A model generated the notes under the pieces. It saw only the letters and a list, made by a program, of their open reading frames with translations, searched no databases and was not told the DNA's origin. 19,200 nucleotides of DNA from JBOGED01 sp050743625 (lineage in GTDB: Bacteria > Actinomycetota > Nitriliruptoria > Euzebyales > Egibacteraceae), in assembly GCA_050743625.1 (NCBI GenBank), contig JBOGED010000191.1:1-19200 (forward strand), written 5' to 3'. This document shows, piece by piece, positions 6,098 through 14,244 of this stretch (positions are counted from its first letter, which is position 1; each line of letters opens with the position of its first letter). The translations under genes and the position numbers were made by a program.

Positions 6098-7835
6098 CGT
6101 AGATGTTGGGCCCTGGGCCTGCCGCGCTGAGGGTGGTCGCGGCACGGTCGGGGCAGGTGATCGCCTCGATCGCTTGCCAGAGAGCGAACCGTTCCTGCCG
6201 GTCAGGCCGGTCCTGCGCGGCCGTTAGGTACCGGAAGCTGTCGATCGGCGGGCCCTCTGGGAACAACGGCTCGAGCACGCCAATCGCGTCCGAGCCGAAC
6301 CTCGCGAAGGCCGGCGTCCCCTCGTAGAGGTGGTAGCGGCAGAAGGCGGCGACGTGACCAACGAACAGCTCGGGCTCGCGGCAGACGGCTTCGAACGTGG
6401 CGATCACCGAGTCGAGCTGCTCGTGGGGATGGTCGACGATGAGGTTGAAGCTGTACCGGAAGTCTGAGTGCTCGCCCGCGAACTCGGCCAGCCGCCGGAG
6501 TCGATCGAGCGCGACGGCGGCCGAGTAGCCCTTTGTCATCGACCCCAACAGTGCATCGTCGACCGCTTCCACGCCGATGAAGACCTGCCGGCAGCCGCCG
6601 CGATATAGCGCCTCGAGCACCGCGCGGTCGATCTTGTCCAGGCGAAGCCAAGCGAAGAAACGGATGTCCGGCACGTTGTCGCCGAGCGAGTTCCCCAGCT
6701 CGACCATCCGACGCCGTGACCCGTTGAACTCGTCGTCGGTGAAGAACACGTTGGTCACGCCGAGTGTCGCGACCTGGTGCCGCACCTCGCGTACCACACG
6801 CCCGGGCGTCTGCAGGAGGTAGCGCGGGTAGTCCACGACGTTGTGGCAGAACTCGCACTTCGAGTAGGAGCAGCCCCGCGACGTCTGCAGGGCGACGGTT
6901 CGGCGATCCGTGACCTTCGTGCCAGGCCGTGCCGCGGACACGTCGAAGGCAGGGTCGTACAAGGCGAGATCGAGCCCCGACCAATCGGCGAGCGGCAACG
7001 CCTCCATGTCGACGCGCCCCGCGGACGGTCCCGACTCGATGACGGCCTCCCCCCACGGGCGCAGGCCGGCGCGGCCACCTCCCCGTCGCCACCACACACC
7101 AGGCGGCGGGGCGGCGCCACGGGCCGTCCCTGAAAGCAGTTGCTCGAGCGCCTCGTACGCCGGGGCGGGAACCGCGGCGTCGATCCACGGGGCGGCCCGC
7201 AGCAGTTCCTCCGCGGTTCGCGCCGAGACGTGCGGGCCGCCGAGGACGATCAGCAGATCGGGACGGGCGCCCCGCAGAAGCCGGGCGGCGTGGAGTGACG
7301 CGGCGACGTTGCTGATGGTCAAGCTGAACCCGACCCAGTCGTACGGTCCCCTCGCGACTTCACGCACCTGCTCGTCGAACCACGCCTGCAACGCGGCGGC
7401 CACGCGGCGCAGCGGAGTGTCGGAAACGAGGCCGTCGATGTCGATCCCGCTCCAGAACTCGCGCACCAGCGATGAGGGGTGCGCTTCGATGCGCTTGGCG
7501 ATGGCGGCGGCCCCGTCGCCGTCGCCGTCGTGCCACGCCCAGGTCAGAACCTCGCCGAGGTAGGAGCGCTGTGACTGCAGGAACAGCCGGGCGACGAGCA
7601 CGTCACGCTCGCGGTCGTCGACTCCCGGCACTACAGCGGAGCGCAGCGCACGCCTCGCGTCGATGTTGAGGTCGAGCAGGTCGGTCCTGATGCCACGCTC
7701 CTGGAGATGGGCCCGCAGATACGCGAGCCCGACCGGCGCGTTGGACGTGGAGTGGAACGGCGCGCACACGAGCAGGCCGTGGCGGCGCGGGCTGAGGCCC
7801 CGACGCCGCCGGACGGTAAGCTCGGTGAGCGTCAT
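6093..7835 (-). CDS. B12-binding radical SAM enzyme (second of the cluster, 580 aa)
   Basis: Residues about 20-250 look like a cobalamin-binding Rossmann domain: LLVCAPFHSTSNAPVGLAYLRAHL at the start, then VGFSLTISN and LLIVLGGPHVSARTAEE. A radical SAM domain follows, with the iron-sulfur cysteines C322, C327 and C330 in RGCSYSKCEFC, a CX4CX2C spacing seen in other B12-binding members, then VFFTDDEFNGSRRRM, QVFIGVEAVDD and YSFNLIVDHP as in the barrel strands. Such enzymes typically methylate unactivated carbons using methylcobalamin and SAM, though other outcomes are known. It is the last gene of the operon. Its ATG overlaps the stop of the JmjC-like gene by four bases (ATGA), showing translational coupling. 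The substrate is inferred to be the 92-residue peptide encoded upstream. Confidence 0.88.
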   Translation of the reverse strand: MTLTELTVRRRRGLSPRRHGLLVCAPFHSTSNAPVGLAYLRAHLQERGIRTDLLDLNIDARRALRSAVVPGVDDRERDVLVARLFLQSQRSYLGEVLTWAWHDGDGDGAAAIAKRIEAHPSSLVREFWSGIDIDGLVSDTPLRRVAAALQAWFDEQVREVARGPYDWVGFSLTISNVAASLHAARLLRGARPDLLIVLGGPHVSARTAEELLRAAPWIDAAVPAPAYEALEQLLSGTARGAAPPPGVWWRRGGGRAGLRPWGEAVIESGPSAGRVDMEALPLADWSGLDLALYDPAFDVSAARPGTKVTDRRTVALQTSRGCSYSKCEFCHNVVDYPRYLLQTPGRVVREVRHQVATLGVTNVFFTDDEFNGSRRRMVELGNSLGDNVPDIRFFAWLRLDKIDRAVLEALYRGGCRQVFIGVEAVDDALLGSMTKGYSAAVALDRLRRLAEFAGEHSDFRYSFNLIVDHPHEQLDSVIATFEAVCREPELFVGHVAAFCRYHLYEGTPAFARFGSDAIGVLEPLFPEGPPIDSFRYLTAAQDRPDRQERFALWQAIEAITCPDRAATTLSAAGPGPNIYD

Positions 7836-8974
7836 CCGTCGTCCTCGCGGTCCCCGACGACGTAAAGCGCACCCTCGCGCACGAGCGCCTCGGTCAACTC
7901 GACCTGAGCGGCGTCGGCGAGTCCTGGCAGGTCACGGACGCGGGCACCGTCGCTCTCGAGCGCGGCCAAGACGGCCGCCAGCGCACCCGATGCGACGCGA
8001 AGGGATACGTCGCCCGGGAATGTCACGACCACCTCGTCGCCGTCACGCGAGACGTGGCAGTTCACGTCGAGCCTTCGCCGGACGCGGGTGTCACGCGTGA
8101 TCGGAGGGGGTGGAGTGAACCCTCCGCCCGCGCTCGCCGGTGGAAGGTTGAGTGAGCCGACAAACGCCCGATCGAGGTCGGAAAGGAGGCGCTCAATCGT
8201 CGGTGGTGTCGCGTGCGCCTCGATCGCCTTTGCGATGCGCTCCCCAAGCTCGGCGGGTGTCTCGCCGCGCACTGTGGTGTCGACCTCGTCGAGCTCGGCC
8301 ACGAGGCGGGAGAGCACGTCGCCCAAGACCACCGGCGTGATCCCGACCGTAAGGTGGAGCGACGGGCCATCGCCGCGTGCGCAGGCGTGGTGCTCGGTCC
8401 CCCGGCGAAGGTAGAGCACGTCTCCCGGCTCGAGTGTGATGGCCGCCGGGCCGTCGGCCGGGGTGCCGACCGACCACTCTTTGACCCCCGCGATCTGGAA
8501 CACGAGCACGTCGTGGTCGTCGCGATGGGGCTGAAGGCCGTCGCCGCGGGGCGGTGACAGGTACGCATTCGCGCCGAGGCGCTTCGCCAGGCGTACCCCC
8601 CTCCGCGTCAGGTCCCGCTCGAGGCCGGTGCACAGCGCCCGAACGGGCGGCCAGCGACGGTGCAGGCGGGTGAGCAGGATCGACGCGCCTTGCTGGAACG
8701 CCTCGTACACGGCTCGCATCGACAATCCGCCGTCGGCCGCCTGCATGGCCGGCGGTGGCCGGCGGACGATCCCTTGTACGATCCCCACCCATCCCTCCGC
8801 CGCGCCCGTCGCCGTGGCGACGAGATGCTCCACATCACGCACCGACAAGATCTCCGCGAACCGATCGGCCGCGCCGGCGCGAACGTGGCAGGGCGCGCCG
8901 TCGAACGCCGCCAACAGCGTTTCGGCGGCGGCGGGACCGACCAGATGGTGAAGCCTGGCGGTGTCCTCGCTCAC
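7832..8974 (-). CDS. JmjC/cupin-4 type Fe(II)/2-oxoglutarate oxygenase (380 aa)
   Basis: The core matches the cupin-4/JmjC fold of ribosomal and peptidyl hydroxylases such as YcfD: NAYLSPPRGDGLQPHRDDHDV supplies the iron ligands H150 and D152, GVKEWSV follows as in the family GxxxW turn, and LEPGDVLYLRRGTEHHA supplies the third ligand, most likely H195. SLHLTVGI closes the barrel. Residues beyond ~220 form a helical region and a small C-terminal domain resembling the winged-helix end of this family. These enzymes hydroxylate side chains of proteins or peptides. Position between two radical SAM genes, with four-base ATGA overlaps on both sides, indicates peptide tailoring. Which residue it would hydroxylate is unknown. 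Confidence 0.87.
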   Translation of the reverse strand: MSEDTARLHHLVGPAAAETLLAAFDGAPCHVRAGAADRFAEILSVRDVEHLVATATGAAEGWVGIVQGIVRRPPPAMQAADGGLSMRAVYEAFQQGASILLTRLHRRWPPVRALCTGLERDLTRRGVRLAKRLGANAYLSPPRGDGLQPHRDDHDVLVFQIAGVKEWSVGTPADGPAAITLEPGDVLYLRRGTEHHACARGDGPSLHLTVGITPVVLGDVLSRLVAELDEVDTTVRGETPAELGERIAKAIEAHATPPTIERLLSDLDRAFVGSLNLPPASAGGGFTPPPPITRDTRVRRRLDVNCHVSRDGDEVVVTFPGDVSLRVASGALAAVLAALESDGARVRDLPGLADAAQVELTEALVREGALYVVGDREDDG

Positions 8975-10827
8975 GGGTGGCTCCGCCGACGTCGAGGCGC
9001 GAGCGCGATGAAGCGCCGCTCGTCACGCAGCACGAGCCCCAGCTCGACGAGTAGCGACAAGCACGCGTCGAGACGAGCCGCGCCCATCCCGAGCGCGGCG
9101 GTGAGCCGTGGTGCCGTCGTGACCCGGGCGCATCCGCGGAGCACGGCGGCGAGATCGCCCTCGAGCACGAGCTCTCGTGTGTCGCGCTGCCGGCGGTCGA
9201 CGATCTGCACGAACGTCCCGCCGTCGCGATACTCGAGCGCGCGGAGACCCGCGGCGGCGAGTGCCGCGTGGTGCTCGCGCCAGTCCTGCACCTCGCGCGC
9301 CAGCTCGCCCCATGCGTCGTCGGCGTGGGGGGCGAAGCGACCCGCGACCGCGACCGTCACCGGCGCGTCGGCCAGGCGAGACGGCAAGAAGCCGGACCGG
9401 GGTGCGGCACCGCTCAGGTCGAGCCCGAATCGATGAGGATCCGCGTACATCGGGCTGCCGCGGTCGAGGTAAAAGCGTGAGATGCTCGGCGGCCGAAAAC
9501 CTCGGAGCAACCGGGCGACGGCCACACAGCGGGATACGGCCTCCGTATCCACGCCTGGCAGATGCGTGATCAAGTTGTACTGGTACGGCAGCGCGTACTC
9601 CTCGCAGAGCTTCATGGACTGGACGTTCGCCGCCGCGGTGAGGCCTTTGTTCATCAGCCGGAGCGTTGGTGAGTCGAACGACTCGACGCCGAGCTGGACG
9701 CGCCGAGTGCCCGCGGCGGCCAGGAGCTGGGCCTGCGTGTCGTCGAGGTCGCAGCGAAGCTCGGCGAAGAGCGTGATGTCCTCGTCGAGCGCAGCCAGCG
9801 AGGTGAGCAGCGACCGCCCGAAGTCGTCCTTTGGGAGGTACGCGTCGACGAGGCTCACGTCGAGGACACGGTGCCTCGCCACGAGCGACCGCACGTCGTT
9901 CGCCACGGCCGACACCGCTTTCCTGCGGTGTCCGGGCGCTGTCCGGTACAGGCCGCAGAACGAGCAGCCGTCCGGCGTGCCAGTGTTGCGCCGATGCTCC
10001 CACGCACAACCGCGCGATGCCTCGAGCGGCAAGACGACGCGGTCTGGACCGATCGCTCCCGCGTCGGCGACGCGAAAGTACTCCTCGTAGTCGGGAGTCG
10101 GCAGGCCGCGGAGATCAATCGAGAGCGCGGCACCGGAAGACCGCTTGACCTGGCCTCCCTCCGCCCGATGCCACACCGAGGGGATCATCGATAACGCGTC
10201 GGGGGTCCACGGTCGAGGCAGGGAGGCGAGCGCCAGCAGGGGAATCTCACCCTCGCCCTCCACCACCGCGTCGATCGACGGCTCCCCCGCCAGCAGCGCT
10301 CGCCCGCCGCCGGAGGGGAGCCCGCTCCCGCCGAGCACGACCGCGGCGGCCCGCGCGGACGCACTGACCAGCCGCGCCACGAAGATCGCGGCGGTCAGCT
10401 GTAACGCGCCGACGGAGATCGCGACGAGATCGAACTCGTCGAGTGCGATACCGGCCACCGCTTCCTCAAGCGCGGCCCGCGCCGTCTCGACCCCGGAGGT
10501 CGCGACCCACGCCAGCGCGTCGCGGTCGACCGTTTCCGCGTCAGCGGACGCGGCGAGGAGCTCGTCGCGCCGGTCGGGCTCGAGCACCGCCCCGTACACG
10601 GCCTCGGCCAGCTCGTATTGATCCGCCAGCGACGCGTAACGCCGATGGCCGATGCGCCTCGCCACGTCGAGGTGGAGATGTGACGCCCGCGCGTCCACGC
10701 CGTTCGCCACGAGATAGGCCTTGAGGACGCCGATCGCGAGCGACGGCCAGTTCGCGAGCCGCCACGGCGGAGAGACGAGGAGGACGCGGCTCGGTCCCGC
10801 GTCCGCCCCGTCCTCGCCTTCGCGCAT
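8971..10827 (-). CDS. RiPP maturation radical SAM C-methyltransferase-like enzyme, B12-binding (618 aa)
   Basis: The N-terminal half (about 13-230) is a cobalamin-binding domain: VLLVSPPWRLANWPSLAIGVLKAYL, LVAISVGALQ, AAVVLGGSG and VVEGEGEIPLL. The radical SAM part carries PLEASRGC and CSFCG with cysteines C274, C288 and C291, then AELRCDL, VQLGVESFDSPTLRLMNKG, YQYNLITHLPG and RFYLDRGSPMYADPHRFG. This series of motifs recalls the rSAM_ocin family of RiPP C-methyltransferases (TIGR03975), including the small winged-helix-like C-terminal end. The first cysteine gap, CX13CX2C, is longer than the CX7CX2C I remember for that family. Its ATG shares one base with the stop of the candidate precursor (TGATG), so the two are translated together. 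Its substrate is therefore very likely that peptide. Confidence 0.88.
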   Translation of the reverse strand: MREGEDGADAGPSRVLLVSPPWRLANWPSLAIGVLKAYLVANGVDARASHLHLDVARRIGHRRYASLADQYELAEAVYGAVLEPDRRDELLAASADAETVDRDALAWVATSGVETARAALEEAVAGIALDEFDLVAISVGALQLTAAIFVARLVSASARAAAVVLGGSGLPSGGGRALLAGEPSIDAVVEGEGEIPLLALASLPRPWTPDALSMIPSVWHRAEGGQVKRSSGAALSIDLRGLPTPDYEEYFRVADAGAIGPDRVVLPLEASRGCAWEHRRNTGTPDGCSFCGLYRTAPGHRRKAVSAVANDVRSLVARHRVLDVSLVDAYLPKDDFGRSLLTSLAALDEDITLFAELRCDLDDTQAQLLAAAGTRRVQLGVESFDSPTLRLMNKGLTAAANVQSMKLCEEYALPYQYNLITHLPGVDTEAVSRCVAVARLLRGFRPPSISRFYLDRGSPMYADPHRFGLDLSGAAPRSGFLPSRLADAPVTVAVAGRFAPHADDAWGELAREVQDWREHHAALAAAGLRALEYRDGGTFVQIVDRRQRDTRELVLEGDLAAVLRGCARVTTAPRLTAALGMGAARLDACLSLLVELGLVLRDERRFIALAPRRRRSHP

Positions 10828-11105
10828 CAGCAGGATGGACCGCCGGGGTTCGAGATGCAGCCGTCCTTGGCAGCCAGGTCGCCACCCTGGTCCAGCGTCT
10901 CTGGGATGTCCCTGACCGGGACCTTCACCTTCAGGCCCAGCCGTTCCAGCTGGTCGGCGACGCCATCGACACCCTTCGACTTCAACTCATGGATCAGGTT
11001 CTTCACGTCGAAGGGCTCGACCTCGCCAACCGGCTCCTCCCTCGAAACCCTGATGTGCAGCGCGATCTCTTCGTACTCGTCCCTGGCATCACTAGAAGAT
11101 GGCAT
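10827..11105 (-). CDS. Candidate RiPP precursor peptide (92 aa) ending GCISNPGGPSC
   Basis: The product has no enzyme motif. Residues 1-72 are charged and helical, with IALHIRVSREE, a helix around VKNLIHELKSKGVDGVADQLERL and the strand-like LKVKVPV, which fits a leader or recognition region. A Gly-Gly at 74-75 precedes a distinct tail, DLAAKDGCISNPGGPSC, with the only two cysteines at 83 and 92, the latter being the last residue. The tail offers targets for crosslinking (two Cys), hydroxylation (Asp, Asn, Pro, Lys) and methylation. AGAGGAG lies just upstream of the ATG, the strongest ribosome binding site in the operon, as expected for a precursor needed in excess. The gene sits between two RiPP-type radical SAM genes. 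I do not recognise the leader family, so the precursor role is inferred from size, tail and context. Confidence 0.68.
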   Translation of the reverse strand: MPSSSDARDEYEEIALHIRVSREEPVGEVEPFDVKNLIHELKSKGVDGVADQLERLGLKVKVPVRDIPETLDQGGDLAAKDGCISNPGGPSC

Positions 11106-11147
11106 ATCGCTCCTCTCGTTGTCGGATCGTTAAGGGTCGATTGGCGT

Positions 11148-12713
11148 TCACGCGTTGCTCGATGAGAACGCCCTCGCCAGGTTCCGCAACTTCCCCAACT
11201 TGTCTTCGGCGGTGCAGGTCGTGATGCGGCGGTTTCCCGTGCCCTTCCCGTTCATGACGCGGCACGTCCCGCCGCAGAGGTAGCGGATGTCGCATCGATT
11301 GCAGCCGAGGGTGTGGTCGACGTCGTATTGCGCCGCCGTGGCGGCGATGCGCATAAGCACGTCGCGGTACGGACCGTCGTCGATGTGCGCGAGCGCGCCG
11401 TCCATCAGATGGCACGGGTGGATCGAGCCGTCCTGGCCGACGACCACTTGCTCCGCGTACCCACAGCTCGGGTTCCGGCGGGCGATGATCGGTTGGCGTC
11501 CACCACGAACCTTGGTGAGCAGCTCGTTCACAACCGGCCGCGTCTCGCTCACGTCCAGCCCGTCGTTCAACCCCTCAGCACGTCCGTGCTCGGTGACGCC
11601 GAAGCCGATCCGCAACTCCACGTCGTGGCTCGACCACCGGTCGGCGAACGACAGGTAGTTGCGGCGCAGGTCGTCCCAGTTCTCCTCCATCGCAATGGTG
11701 TTCACGCGCACATGCACGTCGGTCTTCGCGAGGAGAAGGTCGACGGCATGTACTGCCCGTGCGAACGAACCCGCGCCCCGCACCAGATCGTTCGAGGCCG
11801 GAGTAGGGCCGTCGATGCTGACCTGCACCTCGTCCACATACCGCCCGATGTCGTCGAGATACCGGGGTACGAGGAAGCCGTTGGTGAATAGGACAACCTT
11901 CAACCGCAGGTCATGCGCGTGGCGCATGACCGGGACGCAGTAGGGATGAAGAAGCGCTTCCCCACCCGTGAGGAGCAGCTGCTCGCCACCGGCACCGGCG
12001 AAGTCGTCCAGCAGCCGGCACCACCGCTCGAGCGTGATCGACGAGTCGGTCACCGCGTACGGGCTAGAGTCCGCGTAGCAGTGGATGCACGTCAGGTTGC
12101 ACTTCTGCGTCAGGTGGATCCGCATGAACCGGTGGGGCGCAACAACCTTGGCGTCGGTCCGGCCCCGGACACCGCGGACAAACCCCTTCTCCGCGAGGCG
12201 CTGGACAACGCGCGCGACGAGCACGAGGACGTCACCCGCGTCCTGGTCGTCGGGCTCGCCGGCGAGCCGTTCCACGCAGCCGGCCGGTGTCACCCCCGCG
12301 ATGAGCAGGCGCATGACCCGCTCGCCGTCGTCGTCGAGCATGACGATGGCCGCCGACGGCACAACCACCCACATGTGCAGCCCATCGATCCGCCGGTAAG
12401 AGAGATCCCCGGCGAGCGGGAGCGGACTACCGAACGAGACGTCCGACTCGCCGTCGTCACCCTCGGAGGCCGGTGGCTCGTCGCGGACGGCTGCCTCGGG
12501 CTCGACGCGCTCGTGTCGCGTGACCTCATCGAGCCATCGCCGGCCGTCCAGCCACTCCTCCGACAACTGGTCCTCGGACGGAGGGGTGTAGGAGCGGGCG
12601 GGCGCGGTGATCTGCAGGAGGCGCAGCTCGGATCGGTGGATCCGTCTAGGCGTGACCGGGGAAGGCGTCCTGGTGTCGCCGTCGGCCTGAGCGGAATTGG
12701 AGCCGTCATCCAC
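11148..12713 (-). CDS. Radical SAM/SPASM peptide-modifying enzyme with N-terminal PqqD-like domain (521 aa)
   Basis: Residues about 105-190 (SYRRIDGLHMWVVVPSAAIVMLDDDGERVMRLL ... VVQRLAEKGFVRG, in part) resemble PqqD, the RiPP recognition element that holds a leader peptide. The radical SAM cluster is C205, C209 and C212 in KCNLTCIHC, followed by LTGGEALLHP and VQVSIDGPTP. A SPASM domain follows from about 417: SCGYAEQ, DGSIHPC, CNRCDIRYLCGGTCR and a last TTC, enough cysteines for two auxiliary clusters. Relatives install thioether, C-C or C-O crosslinks in peptides. Residues 1-100 are a low-complexity acidic extension of unknown role. The GTG start has AAGGGGG a few bases upstream. It precedes the candidate precursor by 42 bp, so it is the likely crosslinking enzyme. 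Confidence 0.9.
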   Translation of the reverse strand: MDDGSNSAQADGDTRTPSPVTPRRIHRSELRLLQITAPARSYTPPSEDQLSEEWLDGRRWLDEVTRHERVEPEAAVRDEPPASEGDDGESDVSFGSPLPLAGDLSYRRIDGLHMWVVVPSAAIVMLDDDGERVMRLLIAGVTPAGCVERLAGEPDDQDAGDVLVLVARVVQRLAEKGFVRGVRGRTDAKVVAPHRFMRIHLTQKCNLTCIHCYADSSPYAVTDSSITLERWCRLLDDFAGAGGEQLLLTGGEALLHPYCVPVMRHAHDLRLKVVLFTNGFLVPRYLDDIGRYVDEVQVSIDGPTPASNDLVRGAGSFARAVHAVDLLLAKTDVHVRVNTIAMEENWDDLRRNYLSFADRWSSHDVELRIGFGVTEHGRAEGLNDGLDVSETRPVVNELLTKVRGGRQPIIARRNPSCGYAEQVVVGQDGSIHPCHLMDGALAHIDDGPYRDVLMRIAATAAQYDVDHTLGCNRCDIRYLCGGTCRVMNGKGTGNRRITTCTAEDKLGKLRNLARAFSSSNA

Positions 12714-12781
12714 GATGACCCCCTTGCCTAGGAGTCGATCACTTTAGCCCGACAATCCGCGGAAGGAAAGGGAAGATTTGG

Positions 12782-13579
12782 TTAGTAGGGGAAGTTACGC
12801 TGCGGACGGTACTGGTCTCCGCCGAGGATCCGTCGCAGCGCATCGCCTGGCTCGTCGATCGCGTCGAGCTGGAGGCGCATCTCCTCCTGCGGGACGCAGA
12901 AGGTGTGCGTGTACGTCGCGAGCAGTGCGCACCGGAGCGCATCCGTCGTGTTCGGCCGCGACGTATGCCACCAGGCGCCGTGCGCGAAGATGACGCTTCC
13001 CGGGGGACCAGTAAGGACCATCGAGCCTTCGACTGACCGGTCCTCATATGGAGGCAATGCACCCCGCCGGTGCGATCCGGGGATGCCAGCCGTGGCGCCG
13101 TTCTCGATCGTGAACTCGTCGAGGAACCAGATGTTCTGCCCCGTGAGGGGCATCGAAGGCCACGGCGGGGTGAGCGTCCAGTACGGGTGGTCCGCGTGCC
13201 AGTAGAACTCGGTCGCGCCAGGCCAGAGTGCATTCGCGGTGAAGGTGGAGCAGATCACGTCAGGCGAAAGGAAGCGCCGCCAAACCGCCAAGGCGAGCGG
13301 ATCGAGTAGCGCCCGGTGAAACGCGGCGTGCTTCGCCGCGAGGTGGAGGACACGTTGGTGGCCGGTGTGGTGGCGATTCTGGGGCTCGGCGTGGAGGAGT
13401 AGCTCGACGAGCTCGCGCATCTCGGCGACCGCGTCGTGGGGCAGCACCGAGGTGACGACGCAGAAGCCGACTTCCTCTAGAGCCCGGAGCACGTCCTCGG
13501 CCAAATTCTCGATGGACTGTTCCGTGGAGCCACTCGCCGCGGCGTCGAACGTGGGGGCGTCAGCGTCGCGGGTCGTCAT
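12782..13579 (-). CDS. Phytanoyl-CoA dioxygenase (PhyH) family oxygenase (265 aa)
   Basis: This is an Fe(II)/2-oxoglutarate oxygenase of the PhyH superfamily. The iron ligands are H128 and D130 in FYWHADHPYW and probably H205 in GAWWHTSRPN; R216 in the following helix would bind 2-oxoglutarate. NIWFLDEFTIENGATAGIPGSH is the conserved central stretch leading to the second half of the barrel. The ATG at 13579 was preferred over an in-frame GTG eight codons earlier because it overlaps the stop of the preceding oxygenase gene by four bases (ATGA). Family members hydroxylate small molecules, carrier-bound amino acids and occasionally peptides. As the second gene of the operon it likely tailors the peptide or a precursor building block. 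The stop is 68 bp before the SPASM enzyme. Confidence 0.87.
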   Translation of the reverse strand: MTTRDADAPTFDAAASGSTEQSIENLAEDVLRALEEVGFCVVTSVLPHDAVAEMRELVELLLHAEPQNRHHTGHQRVLHLAAKHAAFHRALLDPLALAVWRRFLSPDVICSTFTANALWPGATEFYWHADHPYWTLTPPWPSMPLTGQNIWFLDEFTIENGATAGIPGSHRRGALPPYEDRSVEGSMVLTGPPGSVIFAHGAWWHTSRPNTTDALRCALLATYTHTFCVPQEEMRLQLDAIDEPGDALRRILGGDQYRPQRNFPY

Positions 13580-14205
13580 ACGAGGCGTGGCCCGGAGATC
13601 CACGAGACGAGCGCGCGGCGTCGGCCCGCGGTCACGGCGGTGACCCGGTGGAAGACGAACGACGGCAGCACGATCACCGTGCCGCGGTCGCGGGGCGCAG
13701 CGGTGACTTCTATGCCGAACACCTCCAAGTCGCCGCCTTCATAGTCCCCGTTCGCGCTCAACTGGACAATGGCGGTCAACTTCCGTGGCGCCGTCGATCG
13801 CTCGTGGCTGTAGTCGTCGTGCCAGTGGAAGTGCCCGTCGCCAGGCGTGTACTCGCAGTAGTGCGCCTCCCTGGCGAACCCGGTGATATCGAGGTGGAAG
13901 TACGCCTCGTTCGCGGCCACGGCGTACGCCCAGAGAAGGTCGTAGATCCATGACGTGGTGTCCGCGCCGTCACCGTTCGCGGGAACCATCTGGACCGTAC
14001 AGGCCCGATGACGCGGGTAGCGATCGTCTCCGACCGTCGTCGGCGGGGCGATCGGCAATGCTCGGCACGCGTCCACGAGGCGGTCGCAGAGCGCCCCATC
14101 CAGCGGCGCTGCCAATGCGACCATGCCGAGATGGTCGACATCGCCAGCGCTACCCCTGAAGAGGCGGCGGGTGTCTGGCGTTGTCGTAGACGTGCGATCG
14201 GTCAA
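13576..14205 (-). CDS. 2OG-Fe(II) oxygenase, prolyl-hydroxylase/PKHD-like (209 aa)
   Basis: The motif HFHWHDDYS gives iron ligands H129 and D131, FVFHRVTAV gives H186, and GRRRALVSWISGP carries the Arg that binds 2-oxoglutarate, the order seen in the 2OG-FeII_Oxy_3/PKHD group. GDYEGGDLEVFG between them is also typical. Chosen start: TTG at 14205, because GGGAG stands 6-7 bases upstream and the reading frame further up is low in protein character; an ATG at 14427 is possible but would add 74 unlikely residues overlapping the divergent promoter and the QueA-like gene. It is the first gene of the seven-gene operon and is coupled to the PhyH gene. Hydroxylation of a peptide or amino acid is inferred. 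Confidence 0.82.
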   Translation of the reverse strand: MTDRTSTTTPDTRRLFRGSAGDVDHLGMVALAAPLDGALCDRLVDACRALPIAPPTTVGDDRYPRHRACTVQMVPANGDGADTTSWIYDLLWAYAVAANEAYFHLDITGFAREAHYCEYTPGDGHFHWHDDYSHERSTAPRKLTAIVQLSANGDYEGGDLEVFGIEVTAAPRDRGTVIVLPSFVFHRVTAVTAGRRRALVSWISGPRLV

Positions 14206-14244
14206 ACTGTTCTCCCGACCGGGACCCTGATTGCAGGTGGACGA

